This document shows positions 8,111-15,457 of a DNA stretch of 32,124 nt, piece by piece (within the stretch, counting starts at the first letter, position 1; every line of letters begins with the position of its first letter). The DNA comes from a virus. The DNA is taken from IMG/VR virus record IMGVR_UViG_3300045115_000289, positions 1-32,124 of that record; one strand, given 5' to 3'. The notes below the pieces were generated by a model. The model searched no databases. It saw only the letters and a program-made list of their open reading frames with translations, and had not been told where the DNA came from. Both the position numbers and the translations under genes were made by a program.

Positions 8111-8940
8111 CCTATTACCTGCCGCCTGTATTGAACTAAAACGCTGTCAACGTCTGGTAAACCATAGGGTCTATTGTCGCCATTAGCGACGCTTAATTTA
8201 TACGTTGACCCGCCTATGTCATATGACAAAGCTCTGCTTGGTAAGTTAGACGGAATTATTTTTGACAGGAGAATTTTTAATCCAGTTCTTTTAATTTCAA
8301 GCGGCGGAGTTGTATATCCGTATTCGTAGCCAACCCTAAACATACCAGAGGGAAAAAACCCATAAATAACGCCGTCGCCGTCAACCTTGTAGTTGCTGGT
8401 TGCCTGCGAAGACCACGCGCCATTTACCCAAAAATCTATGCTGCGTAGTTTGGTTATTTTATTATCGGTTAAAACAATAAAGTCAACCTCTGTATTCAAA
8501 TAACCATACAGAAGTTTATACGCAGGAACAAAACTAACCCCGCAATACTCGCCTATTTCTTTTAATATTTCAGACCTGGCGGCGGTTATTACAGCGTCAG
8601 GGTATGTTGTTGCGTTAGTTAGCTGTTTTTGGTCAAAGTTTCTAGCCTCTGTCAAAAGAAATAGCCAAGCGCCGATAATTTCAACGCGGGTTTGCGCCGT
8701 CGCCGGTTGACCCGAATAGGTAAAAGACCATGTTAAAACTAGTGTATCCAGTTGCGCAGTTTGCGCCGCTGTCAAAGTATACTGACCATTAACGGCGCTG
8801 GCGTCTGTAACTACGGTTGACCCGTCTATCCTATTTATTGTAACTGTCGCCGCTGTCAAATTAGCGGCGGCGTCTGTTGTTTCCAGCTTAACAAGCGCAG
8901 GCGAATTTATTAAAACGTGACAATCGCCGCTGTATTCCAT
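8107..8940 (-). CDS. Head-tail connector with N-terminal Ig-like domain
   Basis: A 277-residue protein that looks two-domained. Residues ~10-92 form a Thr/Ala-rich beta sandwich (for example LTAATVTINRIDGSTVV and TLVLTWSFTYSGQPATAQT), like the bacterial-Ig-type domains seen on phage virions. Residues ~93-277 begin with a helix-rich stretch (LLTEARNFDQKQL, VITAARSEILKEIGEYCGV) and continue with beta strands, the layout of HK97 gp6-like head-tail adaptors. It lies between the major capsid region and the tail terminator candidate, which fits an adaptor ring under the portal. The Ig-like extension would lie on the virion surface near the neck. Confidence 0.6.
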   Translation of the reverse strand: MEYSGDCHVLINSPALVKLETTDAAANLTAATVTINRIDGSTVVTDASAVNGQYTLTAAQTAQLDTLVLTWSFTYSGQPATAQTRVEIIGAWLFLLTEARNFDQKQLTNATTYPDAVITAARSEILKEIGEYCGVSFVPAYKLLYGYLNTEVDFIVLTDNKITKLRSIDFWVNGAWSSQATSNYKVDGDGVIYGFFPSGMFRVGYEYGYTTPPLEIKRTGLKILLSKIIPSNLPSRALSYDIGGSTYKLSVANGDNRPYGLPDVDSVLVQYRRQVIG

Positions 8941-9135
8941 TTAAGCCTCTGTTTTCTTGCGCTTTTTATCTTCTATGACAGGGTTGCTTGTTATTTCGTT
9001 GCCGTCTTTGTCACATTCTATAGCTCTGTAGCCGTCTGCCCATTTAACGCCGTCTTCGTCAGTCATTTCTACTATTTGTCCTGGCGCGTAAGACCAATTA
9101 GACGACGCAACGCCTTGTAAAAATTTAATAAGCAT
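8941..9135 (-). CDS. Small hypothetical phage protein after the capsid gene
   Basis: A 64-residue protein, starting MLIKFLQGVASSNWSYAPGQ and ending in a charged tail (IEDKKRKKTEA). The middle (GQIVEMTDEDGVKWADGYRA) resembles small SH3-like proteins often encoded directly after the major capsid gene in siphophages. A GGAG ribosome site lies just upstream of the ATG, and the gene ends directly before the connector gene. It is the first gene after a terminator-like hairpin, so its expression may be lower than that of capsid. No function can be assigned. Confidence 0.7.
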   Translation of the reverse strand: MLIKFLQGVASSNWSYAPGQIVEMTDEDGVKWADGYRAIECDKDGNEITSNPVIEDKKRKKTEA

Positions 9136-9144
9136 GTTTTCTCC

Positions 9145-9177
9145 GCAAAATAAAAGGCGGCGATAAAAACCGCCGCC
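9145..9177 (-). terminator. Rho-independent terminator downstream of the capsid gene
   Basis: On the minus strand a perfect 7-bp stem GGCGGCG/CGCCGCC (9156-9177) with an 8-base loop is followed by TTTTATTTT. It lies between the major capsid gene and the next late gene, so it probably acts as a partial terminator that lowers transcription of the genes after capsid. Confidence 0.75.
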
Positions 9178-9192
9178 CTTGTTAACCCGCTA

Positions 9193-10428
9193 TTATGTAG
9201 CGGAGTTAGCATACCATTTAATAGCTTTACTGTCTGTCAGGTTGCCGTCGCCCCTGGCGAAGCCGATAAAACCAACCTGGAAATATTCGGCGTATCTTTC
9301 ACGCAGTTGCATAATAGGCATGCCTGTTACGTTACGGAAAACATACTTAGTGAAATCGCCAAAGAACAAAGATTTAGCATTTGCAGCCATAGTAGCAACT
9401 TCCGGGTTTGATAGCAGAGGAAAACCAAGAAGCGTATCAGGTTGGCCTGCGGCTACAGCGGGTTGCCACAAAGGTCGAAGATGACCATCCTGCAATTTGC
9501 GAATAGCCGCAATAGTAGCGTTAGCCGCCATAAAAGACCCGTAGACCCTGTATGCAGGGTCTACGGAGTAAACAAGGTCAACCAAATCATCATAAATAAT
9601 GCTAGCTGTTTGACCCGTTGCGCCAGTTTTACCAACAGAACCCGCCGCCGCAATACCTGTCGGCTGACTTGACCCTGTACCTGTTGTAAGATACTGGTTG
9701 ATAATTCTGCCAAGTCTTTCTGACAAGATTTGACCCAAATAGGCATTAAGGTCAAACGCGCTATCTTGCATCAAAGTTAAAGGTACAAGCACCAACTTGC
9801 TGGAAAAAATGTACCCCCTCAACGCAACGTTACCAAATGTTACATCCTGCGAAGCAACCGCCGTGTTTTCTGCAATCAACTCGCCTTTATTAGCAGTATC
9901 ATCTACTGTAGGATGGTTGATAGTATCGCCGCCTGCGGTGTTAAGTGTTGTTACTGCCTGTAGCATAGAGCTATAGAGCTTCATAGATGTTGTAATCTGG
10001 CTTGCCATAGTCGGTTCAACCAGATATCCGCCTGCGCTGTTAGTACCTACAGACTGAGCGCGACTTTGTAAAATCTGGCGCTGTTCACCAGACAGAGACA
10101 AAGCGCCGCCTTTTAGCCATGCGTTAAAAGCATCCCTATATTCTTTGTCATTCTGGTTAGCGTCAACAACCTGAATAGCACTATTAACCTGCGCCAGTAG
10201 CGACGGGTCAACATTAAGCGCAGACAAATCACGGCTTCGTTTTTCAGCGTCTTCAAAGCGGCGCTTCTGTTCTGTAGCTTCGTCAAAGGCAGCTTCTAGC
10301 TTCTGGTATTTGGCAGTTTCCTCTGCGGTAAAGCCGCCGTCGTTGCGTTTTTCCGCTTCTGTCAACATATCCTGCATTTCTTTATGCAGTTTTACGCGCA
10401 AGTCAATAATTTTCTGAATGTCAACCAT
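9193..10428 (-). CDS. Major capsid protein, HK97 family
   Basis: A 411-residue HK97-fold capsid precursor. Residues 1-~105 are a charged coiled-coil delta/scaffold domain (IDLRVKLHKEMQDMLTEAEK, AAFDEATEQKRRFEDAEKRS) that the prohead protease is expected to remove. After it come the N-arm and E-loop region (SVGTNSAGGYLVEPTMASQI, typical G-G-Y-L-V-P pattern), the spine helix and A-domain (GFPLLSNPEVATM, SLFFGDFTKYVFRNVTGM), and the terminal AIKWYANSAT. It follows the protease gene and precedes a terminator-like hairpin. Cross-linking residues cannot be judged from one sequence. Confidence 0.95.
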   Translation of the reverse strand: MVDIQKIIDLRVKLHKEMQDMLTEAEKRNDGGFTAEETAKYQKLEAAFDEATEQKRRFEDAEKRSRDLSALNVDPSLLAQVNSAIQVVDANQNDKEYRDAFNAWLKGGALSLSGEQRQILQSRAQSVGTNSAGGYLVEPTMASQITTSMKLYSSMLQAVTTLNTAGGDTINHPTVDDTANKGELIAENTAVASQDVTFGNVALRGYIFSSKLVLVPLTLMQDSAFDLNAYLGQILSERLGRIINQYLTTGTGSSQPTGIAAAGSVGKTGATGQTASIIYDDLVDLVYSVDPAYRVYGSFMAANATIAAIRKLQDGHLRPLWQPAVAAGQPDTLLGFPLLSNPEVATMAANAKSLFFGDFTKYVFRNVTGMPIMQLRERYAEYFQVGFIGFARGDGNLTDSKAIKWYANSAT

Positions 10429-10446
10429 TGTTAATTAAATTCTCCG

Positions 10447-11049
10447 TTAAATTTTGTTATTAAGGTCTAAACGCTTGCGTTTCAACTCAAAGCTGACAGG
10501 TGTTATTGACCCGGCAGAAACAAGCGACTTTCCAGTTTCAAAACATCTAAGCGCCGCGTCTGTATCTGGATACGCCGGTATAGTTACAACAGATACATCA
10601 TAAAGTTTGACGTCTAACAGGGTTCTAATATAGTTGCCATTAGCGTCAGTTTCCCAAAAATCATTCCTAGTTTCAAAAACAAAAGACATTTGACTAACGT
10701 CGCCGCGTCGCATACTAATTTCTAGGTCTCTAGCGTAGCTAGTAGGCGCTAGTGTAGCCTCTGCTAATAGTCCTATACTGTCTTCTGACAGGGTTAAAGT
10801 ACCTGACTTTGTTCTCGCCAGGATTTTAGACGGGTCATGGTTAATTGTGAAGATAATATCATCTTCACGTATTGACTTAGCAAAAGCCCCTGGCGCTATT
10901 TGTTCAATAAAATAGCCTAAATCATTGCTGCGCCTGTTAAACGGCGCAGCATGTCCAACAAAAATTAAATCGCCGCTATCAGAAGCGGCGCGTAACTCCG
11001 TTGAAAATGTATATAGCCGCTTTTCAGGCGTTTGTATTCTGGTTGGCAT
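10447..11049 (-). CDS. HK97-type prohead maturation protease
   Basis: A 200-residue serine protease that cleaves the capsid delta domain after prohead assembly. Family-specific parts are the N-terminal GHAAPFNRRSNDLGYFIEQI and APGAFAKSI, the catalytic His in FTINHDPSKILART, and the catalytic Ser in GDVSQMSFVFETRND, followed by DVKLYDVSVVTIPAYPDTDA, which is highly characteristic of the family. It overlaps the portal gene by 26 bases and is followed by the capsid gene, the canonical order portal, protease, capsid. Confidence 0.95.
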   Translation of the reverse strand: MPTRIQTPEKRLYTFSTELRAASDSGDLIFVGHAAPFNRRSNDLGYFIEQIAPGAFAKSIREDDIIFTINHDPSKILARTKSGTLTLSEDSIGLLAEATLAPTSYARDLEISMRRGDVSQMSFVFETRNDFWETDANGNYIRTLLDVKLYDVSVVTIPAYPDTDAALRCFETGKSLVSAGSITPVSFELKRKRLDLNNKI

Positions 11050-12238
11050 TATCAGTATTCCCTAATGTACCCATATTTAGAGGTTGAATGTAAGCGTCGC
11101 CGCCGCTAACAGGGTCTAAGTCTTCTTTTTCTCTTATTTCGTTGACAGACAACCAGCCACTATCATGCGCCGTCTTATACGCGGTATACCTGGCGGCGCT
11201 ATTACTCCTTAAAAACCCTTCAACATTATGTTTAACATAGTGATTAAGCGGTAAAAGGTCTGTATCATCTGTTAGTTCTTCTTCAACGCGTATTAAAGTT
11301 GGTAGCAAACCATAATTAAGCCATGCTAAATTCTGTTCTGCTATACCAGAACCCCATGAACTCGAAACTTCAACAGCGCCGATTAAATGAGGCGGAACTT
11401 TGAACCATCTGGCAACCTCTACAACCTGAAAACGGCGTGTTTCTAGAAATTGCGTATCCTCTGGCGGTAGTCCTACCTCATGCCACTTAGCGCCATTATC
11501 CAGAATAGCGGGTTTGTGACTATTCATCAAACCGCCATGCCTAAGTTGCCATTGCTTAGCAAGCGCCGCCGCTTCGTCTATCTTTAGTTTTCCAGTAACT
11601 TCAATTACACCTGACAGGCTAGTACCGTTGCTGAAAACTTTAGCGCCGTATTTCTCCGCCGCCAGGGTTAAACCTAAAGACTGTTTAGCCAGAGTTACAA
11701 CAGACAAACCAGTAACGCCGTTTAAGCCGTAATAAGGGATATGCAAAATATCCCTCATAGTGTATTCGTCTTTATTGTCAACTAAATAGAGTTTCTTTAG
11801 CTGACTATCCAGACCTTTAACAACTACTCTGTCAGGTCTTAAAGGCCAAAGCGCCGCAACTGCGCCTGTATTATCCCGTATTTTTAAGGCGTATGCATTA
11901 CCCCACGTCAGTAAGTTACCTATCATAGTTTCCCAAAACACCTGTTTAGACATTGACGGGTTTGGCCTGCCCCATAAAAACCTGTTGCCTGCGGTTTTTA
12001 TTTTGGCTTTTGAACCGTCTGGCGCTTCGCGAAATACTTGCAACGGCAAACTACCAACAACGCCAGCAATTAGACTAACAGCGTTGTAGACTGCACTGAC
12101 AGTATGCGAGTTTTCAGGAGTTATTGTTATACCCGCGTCAGTAGTGTAGCCGCCTACATAGTCAGCAACGCTTGTACCTGTCAACGGCGTTGAAGGGTCT
12201 TCTAAACTACGTCTTTGAAGATGGTCTAATAGCGACAT
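11024..12238 (-). CDS. Phage portal protein, HK97 family
   Basis: A 404-residue portal protein that forms the dodecameric DNA gate at one capsid vertex and docks the terminase. Typical signatures are YNAVSLIAGVVGSLPLQVFR near the N-terminus, FWETMIGNLLTWGNAYALKI, LWPLRPDRVVV, the ILHIPYYGLNGVTGLSVVTL segment, and VVEVARWFKVPPHLIGAVE with WLNYGLLPTLIRVEEEL. The C-terminal ~30 residues are Gly/Asn rich and probably flexible. The start codon lies inside a small overlapping membrane-protein gene (12207-12380). Confidence 0.95.
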   Translation of the reverse strand: MSLLDHLQRRSLEDPSTPLTGTSVADYVGGYTTDAGITITPENSHTVSAVYNAVSLIAGVVGSLPLQVFREAPDGSKAKIKTAGNRFLWGRPNPSMSKQVFWETMIGNLLTWGNAYALKIRDNTGAVAALWPLRPDRVVVKGLDSQLKKLYLVDNKDEYTMRDILHIPYYGLNGVTGLSVVTLAKQSLGLTLAAEKYGAKVFSNGTSLSGVIEVTGKLKIDEAAALAKQWQLRHGGLMNSHKPAILDNGAKWHEVGLPPEDTQFLETRRFQVVEVARWFKVPPHLIGAVEVSSSWGSGIAEQNLAWLNYGLLPTLIRVEEELTDDTDLLPLNHYVKHNVEGFLRSNSAARYTAYKTAHDSGWLSVNEIREKEDLDPVSGGDAYIQPLNMGTLGNTDNANQNTNA

Positions 12239-12380
12239 TTTTAATGTATTTCCAGTTTGTTACTATAACCAGCGCCAGACCTGGCAGAATTAAAAGAATA
12301 GGAGAAATAAAAACCAATCCAGCGCAGATTAAAGCAATACCTAACAATTCGTAAAGGTCAAGCGGCGTCAGTTGTTTCAT
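12207..12380 (-). CDS. Small membrane protein between terminase and portal genes
   Basis: A 57-residue reading frame on the minus strand, starting with ATG at 12380 inside the 3' end of the large terminase gene (23-base overlap) and ending 32 bases inside the portal gene, so it fills the otherwise unexplained 119-base gap. The protein starts MKQLTPLDLYELLG. Residues 11-41 are almost wholly hydrophobic with one central Ser-Pro and one Pro-Gly kink, giving one or two membrane segments, then a basic tail. Small membrane proteins at exactly this site are known in HK97-like phages (for example DUF1056-type). Similarity to that family is only in size, position and hydrophobicity. Confidence 0.72.
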   Translation of the reverse strand: MKQLTPLDLYELLGIALICAGLVFISPILLILPGLALVIVTNWKYIKNVAIRPSSKT

Positions 12381-13881
12381 CTATAATTAAATTCCCGTTA
12401 TTGTCAAACACAAAAATAGACGGCGCGTTACTTTCCTCTGTCTCAATCTTTTTTGTTGCCAGCGCCGCAACCATAGCGCATGCTATAGCGGCATCCATTT
12501 TACTTTTAGCCTTTTTCTTGACAAGCCGCCATGCACCGTTGCCTAAACCTGTTTGTTCTGCGGCGGCGTTTCTTATGTGTCTGGCGAAGTCTTTAGCGCC
12601 GTTGTGTCTTAGTTTATCCTGAATACATAAATCATAAAGAGTTTGCGACGCAGGCGACATTCTACCTGTTGTTTGCGGAAATTCAAGCATGGGTAAACCG
12701 TCAACCTCTAGCTTTTGAGCAAGCCAGGAAATAAACGCAGGGTCATAAGCTATATATTCTAGCTCTGGAAAGTCTGTGTATAAGTCTCTTAAGTAATTTT
12801 CCAACTCCGCCAGAGGCATGCGCCAGTCTTCATCAAATTTTCCGCTAACAGCGTCAAAAGGTCTTTCCCAGATTTTAGCAACTACCGCCAGGTTTTCACC
12901 TTGCCACTGTCCAACAACAACCGCTGTACTATCGTTGCGTGTTGCGGCGTCAACCGCAACCCATGTTTTTAATTCAGTATCTAGAGTTATATTCGGGTCA
13001 GCTAACTTTTCCCAAACACCAGACGGCAACCATAGGTTTTCAACCTCTGTCCACTGGTTTAGAAAATAACGTCTAAATACCGCTTCTGGTTTTCTTAATT
13101 CAGCTTCTAAACGCTGTTTAGTTAGTGTTACCCCATAGGACGGGTTAGCCTGACGCCATGTTTCTTCGCTTCTGTAATCAGCGTTTTCTGACAGAGGTTC
13201 AAACCAGCGGAAAAAGAACCGCCTGTCAATAACTTCGCCGCTATCAACCTTTTTGCCGTAATCGTATAACTCGTAACAGATACTCTCTCTGTCATAGCCT
13301 GCGGTTGTTATACCAATAACCATCGGCTGGCGGCGGCTAATAGTGCCATTTGTCAGAACATTAAAAACTGACCTGCCTTTTACCCCCTGCCACTCATGCA
13401 ATTCGTCAAGAATGGCGGCGCTAACATTTAACCCGTCGTTAGTGCCTACAGCGGCGGCAACCCTGCGGATTTTTCCGCCAGTTGCCAGACGACTAATTAT
13501 TTCCTTGTCATACCTGTCTGTTATTTGCGACAGAGTAGGCGACAATTCAGCCATTTTACGCGCTGCGCCATAAACTAAACCAGCCTGTTCTTCACTACCC
13601 GCGCCTATGATAACTAGCGGGTCTTTTTCTCCGTCAGCTAACAGGAAATACAGCGCCAGCGCAGCGGATAATTCAGACTTTCCATTTTTCTTTGGCGTTC
13701 CAACCAGCGCCATAGAATACTGGCGCTGGTTTGTTGAAGGGTCTATGACAAACAGGTCATTTATTAACTTTTTTTGCCAGGGCAATAACTTAAACGGTTT
13801 GCCTTGAAAATCGCCAGAGACAAAAACACAGTGTTTTTCAATAAAAGCAATAACCCGGTTGCCTTGCGTCAACCGTTTCAT
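12358..13881 (-). CDS. Terminase large subunit (packaging ATPase/nuclease)
   Basis: A 507-residue Terminase_1-type motor that cuts and packages concatemeric DNA. The N-terminal ATPase domain has the adenine-binding segment GKPFKLLPWQKKLINDLF, Walker A-like VGTPKKNGKSELSA (residues ~60-75) and a Walker B-like SAAILDELHEW (~155-165), then GITTAGYDRES as the coupling motif C region. The C-terminal nuclease domain shows TWVAVDAATRNDSTAVVVG (first acidic Asp of the RNase H-like fold), IAYDPAFISWLA (second) and KSKMDAAIACAMVAALA (final Asp). It overlaps the small subunit gene by four bases. Confidence 0.95.
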   Translation of the reverse strand: MKRLTQGNRVIAFIEKHCVFVSGDFQGKPFKLLPWQKKLINDLFVIDPSTNQRQYSMALVGTPKKNGKSELSAALALYFLLADGEKDPLVIIGAGSEEQAGLVYGAARKMAELSPTLSQITDRYDKEIISRLATGGKIRRVAAAVGTNDGLNVSAAILDELHEWQGVKGRSVFNVLTNGTISRRQPMVIGITTAGYDRESICYELYDYGKKVDSGEVIDRRFFFRWFEPLSENADYRSEETWRQANPSYGVTLTKQRLEAELRKPEAVFRRYFLNQWTEVENLWLPSGVWEKLADPNITLDTELKTWVAVDAATRNDSTAVVVGQWQGENLAVVAKIWERPFDAVSGKFDEDWRMPLAELENYLRDLYTDFPELEYIAYDPAFISWLAQKLEVDGLPMLEFPQTTGRMSPASQTLYDLCIQDKLRHNGAKDFARHIRNAAAEQTGLGNGAWRLVKKKAKSKMDAAIACAMVAALATKKIETEESNAPSIFVFDNNGNLIIDETTDAA

Positions 13882-14360
13882 TCGTCTAACTCCGCAGGCG
13901 GCATGCTGGTTATATCGCTTAACAACTCCGCCGCCGCCTTTTTGACAGAAGATACAGCTAACCCTAATTGCGCCCTGGCTGTAGGCGTTAAACCTAACTG
14001 CTTTTCAATTGCTGACAAGGCAGTTTCAACCGCTTGTCTTCGTCTGGCAAGCGGGTTTAGAACTTTCTGTCCATTACTGCCTGCAACCAGCAATTCAGCG
14101 CCGCTTATGGCGTCGGTTAGTTCAAACCATTCACTAACATACGTTATCCAGCGGATAACGCTAAACCCGTCACTATCAATATCCAGCGCAGAGGATACGC
14201 TACTATTCCAGAAATTCCGCCAGACCTGCGCCGCCGCAGGTTTTAATTCCACTGGCGGCGTTAGTTTGTTATCTAAACCTGGCGGCGCTTCGTTTACAAC
14301 AACTAAGTCATGCGTTTCTCTATTTTGGCGTTTATTACTTGCTTTACGCGGTCTAGCCAT
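13878..14360 (-). CDS. Terminase small subunit, P27 family
   Basis: The protein begins MARPRKASNKRQNRET and ends in a charged MPPAELDE tail. The Met at 14360 is preferred (160 residues) because GAGGG lies a few bases upstream; an in-frame ATG at 14372 lacks such a site. Features of P27-type small terminases are the basic N-terminus, a Pro-rich linker then LKPAAAQVWRNFWNSS (compare L...A...W), a Ser/Asp middle helix bundle (IRWITYVSEWFELTD), the NPLARRRQAVETALSAIEKQ helix and the LGLTPTARAQLGL segment that is almost diagnostic (LGLTP..R..L). It recognises the pac/cos region and recruits the large subunit. It overlaps the HNH gene, as often seen. Confidence 0.9.
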   Translation of the reverse strand: MARPRKASNKRQNRETHDLVVVNEAPPGLDNKLTPPVELKPAAAQVWRNFWNSSVSSALDIDSDGFSVIRWITYVSEWFELTDAISGAELLVAGSNGQKVLNPLARRRQAVETALSAIEKQLGLTPTARAQLGLAVSSVKKAAAELLSDITSMPPAELDE

Positions 14361-14742
14361 GCTGACCCTCATGACACTTTTGACAGAGTGTAATTAAGTT
14401 CCTGGCGGAGTTATCGCCGCCTAAATACAGCGGCGTTATATGATGTACTTCTAACCCATTAACGCCGCCGCAGTTTTTACACTTGTTACCATCACGCTGT
14501 TTAACCAACGCAGGCAGGTTAAATCTAGCCTGCGCAGGTCTGTACTTTTCCTGGCAAGGTTTACACCTACTGCCTTGTTTTATTGGCTGGCTGCATGACA
14601 GGCAAAGTTTTAACATAGTCCTTGCCTCTTTTCTTGTCATGGTCAGCGGCGCAAACAGCGCCGCAGAATAAAAGCTTAAAACCTTTAACCTCTTAGGTTC
14701 TTTGAAAAGTTTTCCGCAATGGTAACACCTGTCAATAACCAT
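14353..14742 (-). CDS. HNH endonuclease
   Basis: A 129-residue HNH nuclease, first gene of the late operon. The HNH core is at the C-terminus: LVKQRDGNKCKNCG, LEVHHITPLYLGGDNSARNL, then LITLCQKCHEGQHG, with the catalytic His in VHHI and two Cys pairs for structural zinc. Unusually, two further Cys pairs come before it (RCYHCG at residues ~5-10 and CLSC/CKPC at ~47-63), suggesting extra zinc sites. The ATG at 14742 has a GGAG site eight bases upstream, so the long form is favoured. In HK97-like phages an HNH protein beside the terminase is needed for terminase cos cleavage and packaging. Confidence 0.9.
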   Translation of the reverse strand: MVIDRCYHCGKLFKEPKRLKVLSFYSAALFAPLTMTRKEARTMLKLCLSCSQPIKQGSRCKPCQEKYRPAQARFNLPALVKQRDGNKCKNCGGVNGLEVHHITPLYLGGDNSARNLITLCQKCHEGQHG

Positions 14743-14759
14743 AACGTTAACTCCATTGA

Positions 14760-14830
14760 AGCCGCAGGCAGGAATTGAACCCGCAACGGAAGTTTACAAA
14801 ACATCTGCTTTACCATTAAGCTACAGCGGC
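14760..14830 (-). tRNA. Phage-encoded tRNA-Thr(UGU)
   Basis: The minus strand folds into a 71-base cloverleaf: acceptor GCCGCTG/CTGCGGC, D arm GCTT AATGGTA AAGC, anticodon arm GATGT TTTGTAA ACTTC with anticodon TGT after U33, a four-base variable loop, and T arm GCGGG TTCAATT CCTGC. There is one T-T mismatch in the acceptor stem and one in the anticodon stem. CCA is not encoded. It lies just upstream of the HNH gene on the same strand and would help decode ACA/ACG codons in late genes. Confidence 0.85.
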
Positions 14831-14835
14831 ATAAA

Positions 14836-14911
14836 TCCAGACCCATAGACAAAGATTACACGCCGCTTTAGGCGCTGGTTAGACCCTTGTTTGTTCTATC
14901 GCATGTCTGGA
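14836..14911 (-). other. 76-base structured element next to the tRNA
   Basis: The ends TCCAGAC (14836-14842) and GTCTGGA (14905-14911) pair perfectly over 7 bp, exactly tRNA length apart. Inside, ATAGACAAA pairs with TTTGTTCTAT (one bulge), and CGCC/GGCG closes a small hairpin. No T-arm consensus or D arm is present on either strand, so it is not a normal tRNA. The strand of any RNA is unknown; minus is listed because the adjacent tRNA is minus. Confidence 0.4.
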
Positions 14912-14943
14912 TAAACAAAAGCCGCCTTAAAAACAAAGGCGGC
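14912..14943 (-). terminator. Rho-independent terminator, leftward
   Basis: A 9-bp perfect stem AGCCGCCTT/AAGGCGGCT with a short A-rich loop (T-rich as read on minus; 14919-14943) is followed on the minus strand by TTTTGTTT. It would stop leftward transcripts coming from the regulator/noncoding region before they enter the tRNA and late operon, so late expression needs a promoter inside 14760-14919 or antitermination. Confidence 0.7.
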
Positions 14944-15112
14944 TAATTAGTAAAAAATATTTTCACGCTTTTAGTTAAAAGAAAAAATTTTCTTTTGTAT
15001 TTTTCATTATGTGAAAATCTTTGACAAATTTTTGAAAATTCCCTACAGAAAAAAAGCATGGGGGCGAGGTCATATACACTCAAAAGAGTATAAAACTTTT
15101 TACTATCCCCTA

Positions 15113-15121
15113 TGGTATACT
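15113..15121 (+). promoter_or_regulatory. Extended -10 promoter candidate
   Basis: TGGTATACT fits an extended -10 (TG-n-TATACT). There is no good -35 element 17 bases upstream. It would transcribe rightward into the inverted-repeat region. Confidence 0.25.
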
Positions 15122-15161
15122 TGTGGAATTTTACTTTACGTGTATTTTATTAATAGGGGGT

Positions 15162-15275
15162 GACACTGGTTGACAGGCTGACTACTAACCGACTAACTAC
15201 ACACCAGGTAAGTCTAGCTATCAACTAGGTTTGCTGGTGTTGTTAGTCCTCTGGTTTGTCAGTGTAACCAGTGTC
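15162..15275. repeat. Imperfect long inverted repeat (cruciform candidate)
   Basis: The outer arms GACACTGGTT (15162-15171) and AACCAGTGTC (15266-15275) are perfect complements. The inner arms GACTAACTACACACCAG (15191-15207) and CTGGTGTTGTTAGTC (15234-15248) match with a two-base indel and one mismatch. The central loop is 26 bases. TTGACAGG in the left arm and CTGGTTTGTCAG in the right arm also partly match. Confidence 0.7.
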
Positions 15276-15342
15276 TATGACAGAGTAGCATACTACCCTG
15301 TAACTTACAACTGTTGTCTATGTGCTTAACAGGGTTCTATGT

Positions 15343-15371
15343 TTGACAGAGTATCAATGTAATACTATTAA
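15343..15371 (+). promoter_or_regulatory. Promoter candidate TTGACA-N17-TATTAA
   Basis: A consensus -35 TTGACA (15343-15348) lies 17 bases from TATTAA (15366-15371). Transcription would start at about 15378, placing the first duplicated hairpin at the very 5' end of the RNA, with no protein gene on this strand for nearly 1 kb. Confidence 0.4.
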
Positions 15372-15372
15372 C

Positions 15373-15418
15373 TATTCTTTCAAACCTCAGTAAAGAGGTT
15401 TGAAAGATAACTTATATA
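15373..15418 (+). repeat. Duplicated hairpin unit, copy A (46 bases)
   Basis: The stem CTTTCAAACCTC (15377-15388) pairs perfectly with GAGGTTTGAAAG (15395-15406) around loop AGTAAA, then GATAACTTATATA. Copy B at 15458-15503 has the same flanks. Orientation is arbitrary because the unit is palindromic apart from its tail. Confidence 0.85.
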
Positions 15419-15457
15419 ACTTATGTAGTTACTGTATTTAATAACTATCTGCATACC

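Noticed and set aside
14836-14911. Second phage tRNA
   Set aside because: The 7-bp closing stem and 76-base length are tRNA-like, but neither strand has a T-arm consensus, D arm or credible anticodon arm.
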